A stretch of DNA of 64,000 nt from Fonsecaea monophora. Its lineage: Eukaryota; Ascomycota; Eurotiomycetes; Chaetothyriales; Herpotrichiellaceae. Within the stretch, counting starts at the first letter, position 1, and each line of letters begins with the position of its first letter. Both the position numbers and the translations under genes were made by a program. The notes beneath the pieces were generated by a model. That model saw only the letters and a list, made by a program, of their open reading frames with translations, was not told the origin of the DNA and did not search any database. Shown here piece after piece: positions 62,672-64,000 of the stretch. Location: positions 620,001-684,000 of the forward strand of contig NW_019173936.1 of assembly GCF_001642475.1 (NCBI RefSeq), written 5' to 3'.

Positions 62672-63954
62672 TCAATTCGCAGACACCTGCTGCTGCAGAA
62701 AGACTGCCGTGGTGGCCCTCTCCTGTTCCAAGTCGCGATTGCGGGCATTTTCTTCCTCGAATCTCAACCTCTCTTTTTCACCCTGTTCGCGTTTCTCCTG
62801 CTCCTTCTTTCTTCTCTTCTCCTCGGCGATCTCGATCGGATTCTCAACAGGGACATACGAGTCGAGATACTCGGTGGTGCCCTCCATCTCGATCTGGCGC
62901 CGGGAGAGGCCGTTGCCGAGCCATTCAAACAGCTCGCCCTTGACCTCCGGGCGCAGTTCGAAGTCAAAGTCCTCCCAGCGCGGGTTTTCAAACACGAAAC
63001 TCCCGTGCAGTTGAGAGCCCGGCCAGATGGCCAAGAGACGGCCCTCGGGGCTGTTCTTGTGTCTCCACCACGCGCGGCACTGGTTTGTGGCACTATCAGA
63101 AAGCAGTCACACAATATCGAACACACGGACAGTTTTAGTTTACTCACATTGGCCGCGAAGATGGTGGGCTTGAAGTACCGATCGGCATATCTGCCGAATG
63201 ATTTGATGGCCTCTCTCCTGAACGTAGGAAAAGCGGAGTGGTTTCAAGGTTAGCACAGGTCTTGGTCTCTAGAAATGACAAGAAAAAAAGAAGATACAAG
63301 GGATTCTGGGGAAGACGTACTTGGGAAGCATGCTCTTGTACCACTCTCGCTGGAGTTTTTGGATGCACTTGATCATGTACTTGGCCTCGTTTTCCAAGAA
63401 CGGCACCGCGGACCCCAGCCCTGGTCCGCCGTTGGGGCCCAAGAAAATGAAGTAGTTGGGCATGTTCTCGGGTGCCATGGACAGGTATGCTTCAGGAATG
63501 TCGTCCCATTGGTCCCGGAGCTGGGCACCACCTTTGCCAACCACGGGGAAATGCACCTTGTAGACACCGTCAAAGCCGGTCGCGCAGATTATCGTGTCGA
63601 CGGGCCTCTTGGTCCCGTCATCAGTTTCAATCCCATCACTATACACTTGCTTGATCGGGGTTGAAATGAAAGACACATTGTCCTCGACCAGCGCCTCGAG
63701 GTACCCCGGCCCGGGGGTCAAGCGACGACAGCCCGGCGGGAAGTCGGGGACCAACTGCTCGTAGATCTCTGGTTTCTTGGCCAGTTTGGTCTTCATGTGC
63801 TCCTTGCAAAAGTCCCAGAGGACCTGCATCCCCTCGGTGTTTTGGTAGAGGGCCTCGACGGGTCGATGAAGGATATTCTCAATCTGTTTCCGGTACTCGA
63901 TGTACTCCTCTGGGTTCTTCTTGAACCGCTCGAGATCCGCAGCGGGCGTTATTG
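62672..63954 (-). CDS. Baeyer-Villiger-type flavin monooxygenase, C-terminal part (cut by window edge)
   Basis: Three exons are visible: 63954-63321, 63217-63148 and 63079-62672. The first follows a CCTCACAG acceptor at 63955, so earlier exons with the FAD motif and the FxGxxxHxxxW fingerprint lie beyond the right end. The seen part has the second-half features of this class: RPVDTIICATGFDGVYKV (the ATG motif), NMPNYFIFLGPNGGPG, KPTIFAANCRAWW and LLAIWPGSQLHG. Splice joins are LPK/REAIKSFGRY and FAAN/CRAWWRH. Such enzymes insert oxygen next to a ketone using NADPH and O2 to give esters or lactones. The last 50 residues form a highly charged Glu/Lys/Arg helix, an unusual extension. The gene converges on SDR 2. 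Confidence 0.85.
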
Positions 63955-64000
63955 CTGTGAGGAAGCAAGTATATATTTGTCAGTGCTCAAGACGTTCCGG

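Noticed and set aside
52908..64000. Secondary-metabolite gene cluster in the strict sense
   Set aside because: No polyketide, non-ribosomal peptide, terpene or DMATS backbone enzyme is visible, so a catabolic role is preferred. The unseen right side could change this.

Overview
The window is nuclear DNA of a filamentous ascomycete (Pezizomycotina). Introns are short (about 50-112 nt) with GT-AG ends and recognisable CTGAC/CTAAC-like branch points. Gene families include Zn2Cys6 and bZIP-DUF3425 regulators, an APC permease, a TRI12-like MFS pump, a DUF2264 protein and an FTA2-like kinase fold. Gene content and style fit Eurotiomycetes, perhaps a black yeast of the Chaetothyriales, but that placement is only an inference. 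There are 24 protein-coding genes, one cut by the right edge, plus one decayed transposase. No rRNA, tRNA, CRISPR or polyketide/NRPS backbone gene was recognised. Exon boundaries were set by reading-frame continuity, splice consensus and family resemblance.

Region 1 (1-4904): a membrane-anchored UBC6/UBE2J-type ubiquitin-conjugating enzyme, then a gene-poor stretch with a broken piggyBac-like transposase.

Region 2 (4905-14629): a likely small catabolic cluster. An amino acid/amine permease and a Zn2Cys6 regulator are divergent and are followed by a PhyH-type dioxygenase, a flavin amine oxidase and a RidA-family protein. A CGGACA motif occurs as an inverted repeat in the permease/regulator promoter and as a direct repeat just upstream of the amine oxidase. 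It is a candidate operator for the regulator.

Region 3 (14630-51740): mostly housekeeping. It holds the PFA3 palmitoyltransferase, a GNAT acetyltransferase, a sugar transporter beside a DUF2264 protein, RPA32, the DBP10 RNA helicase, a small membrane protein, an LDB19/ART1-type arrestin, a sulfite-oxidase-family molybdoenzyme, a GRE2-like reductase, the RAD5 translesion/repair ATPase, an NDUFAF6-like complex I assembly factor, a CofD/UPF0052 protein and a CorA-like metal transporter. RPA32 and RAD5 each carry ACGCGT (MCB) elements close upstream of the start.

Region 4 (51741-64000): an FTA2-like kinase-fold protein, then a second accessory block of SDR, bZIP-DUF3425 regulator, TRI12-like MFS transporter, a second paralogous SDR and a Baeyer-Villiger monooxygenase that runs off the right end. 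Alcohol dehydrogenation by an SDR, ester or lactone formation by the monooxygenase, and transport and regulation by the other two would make a coherent unit for a cyclic or linear alcohol/ketone. The substrate cannot be read from sequence.
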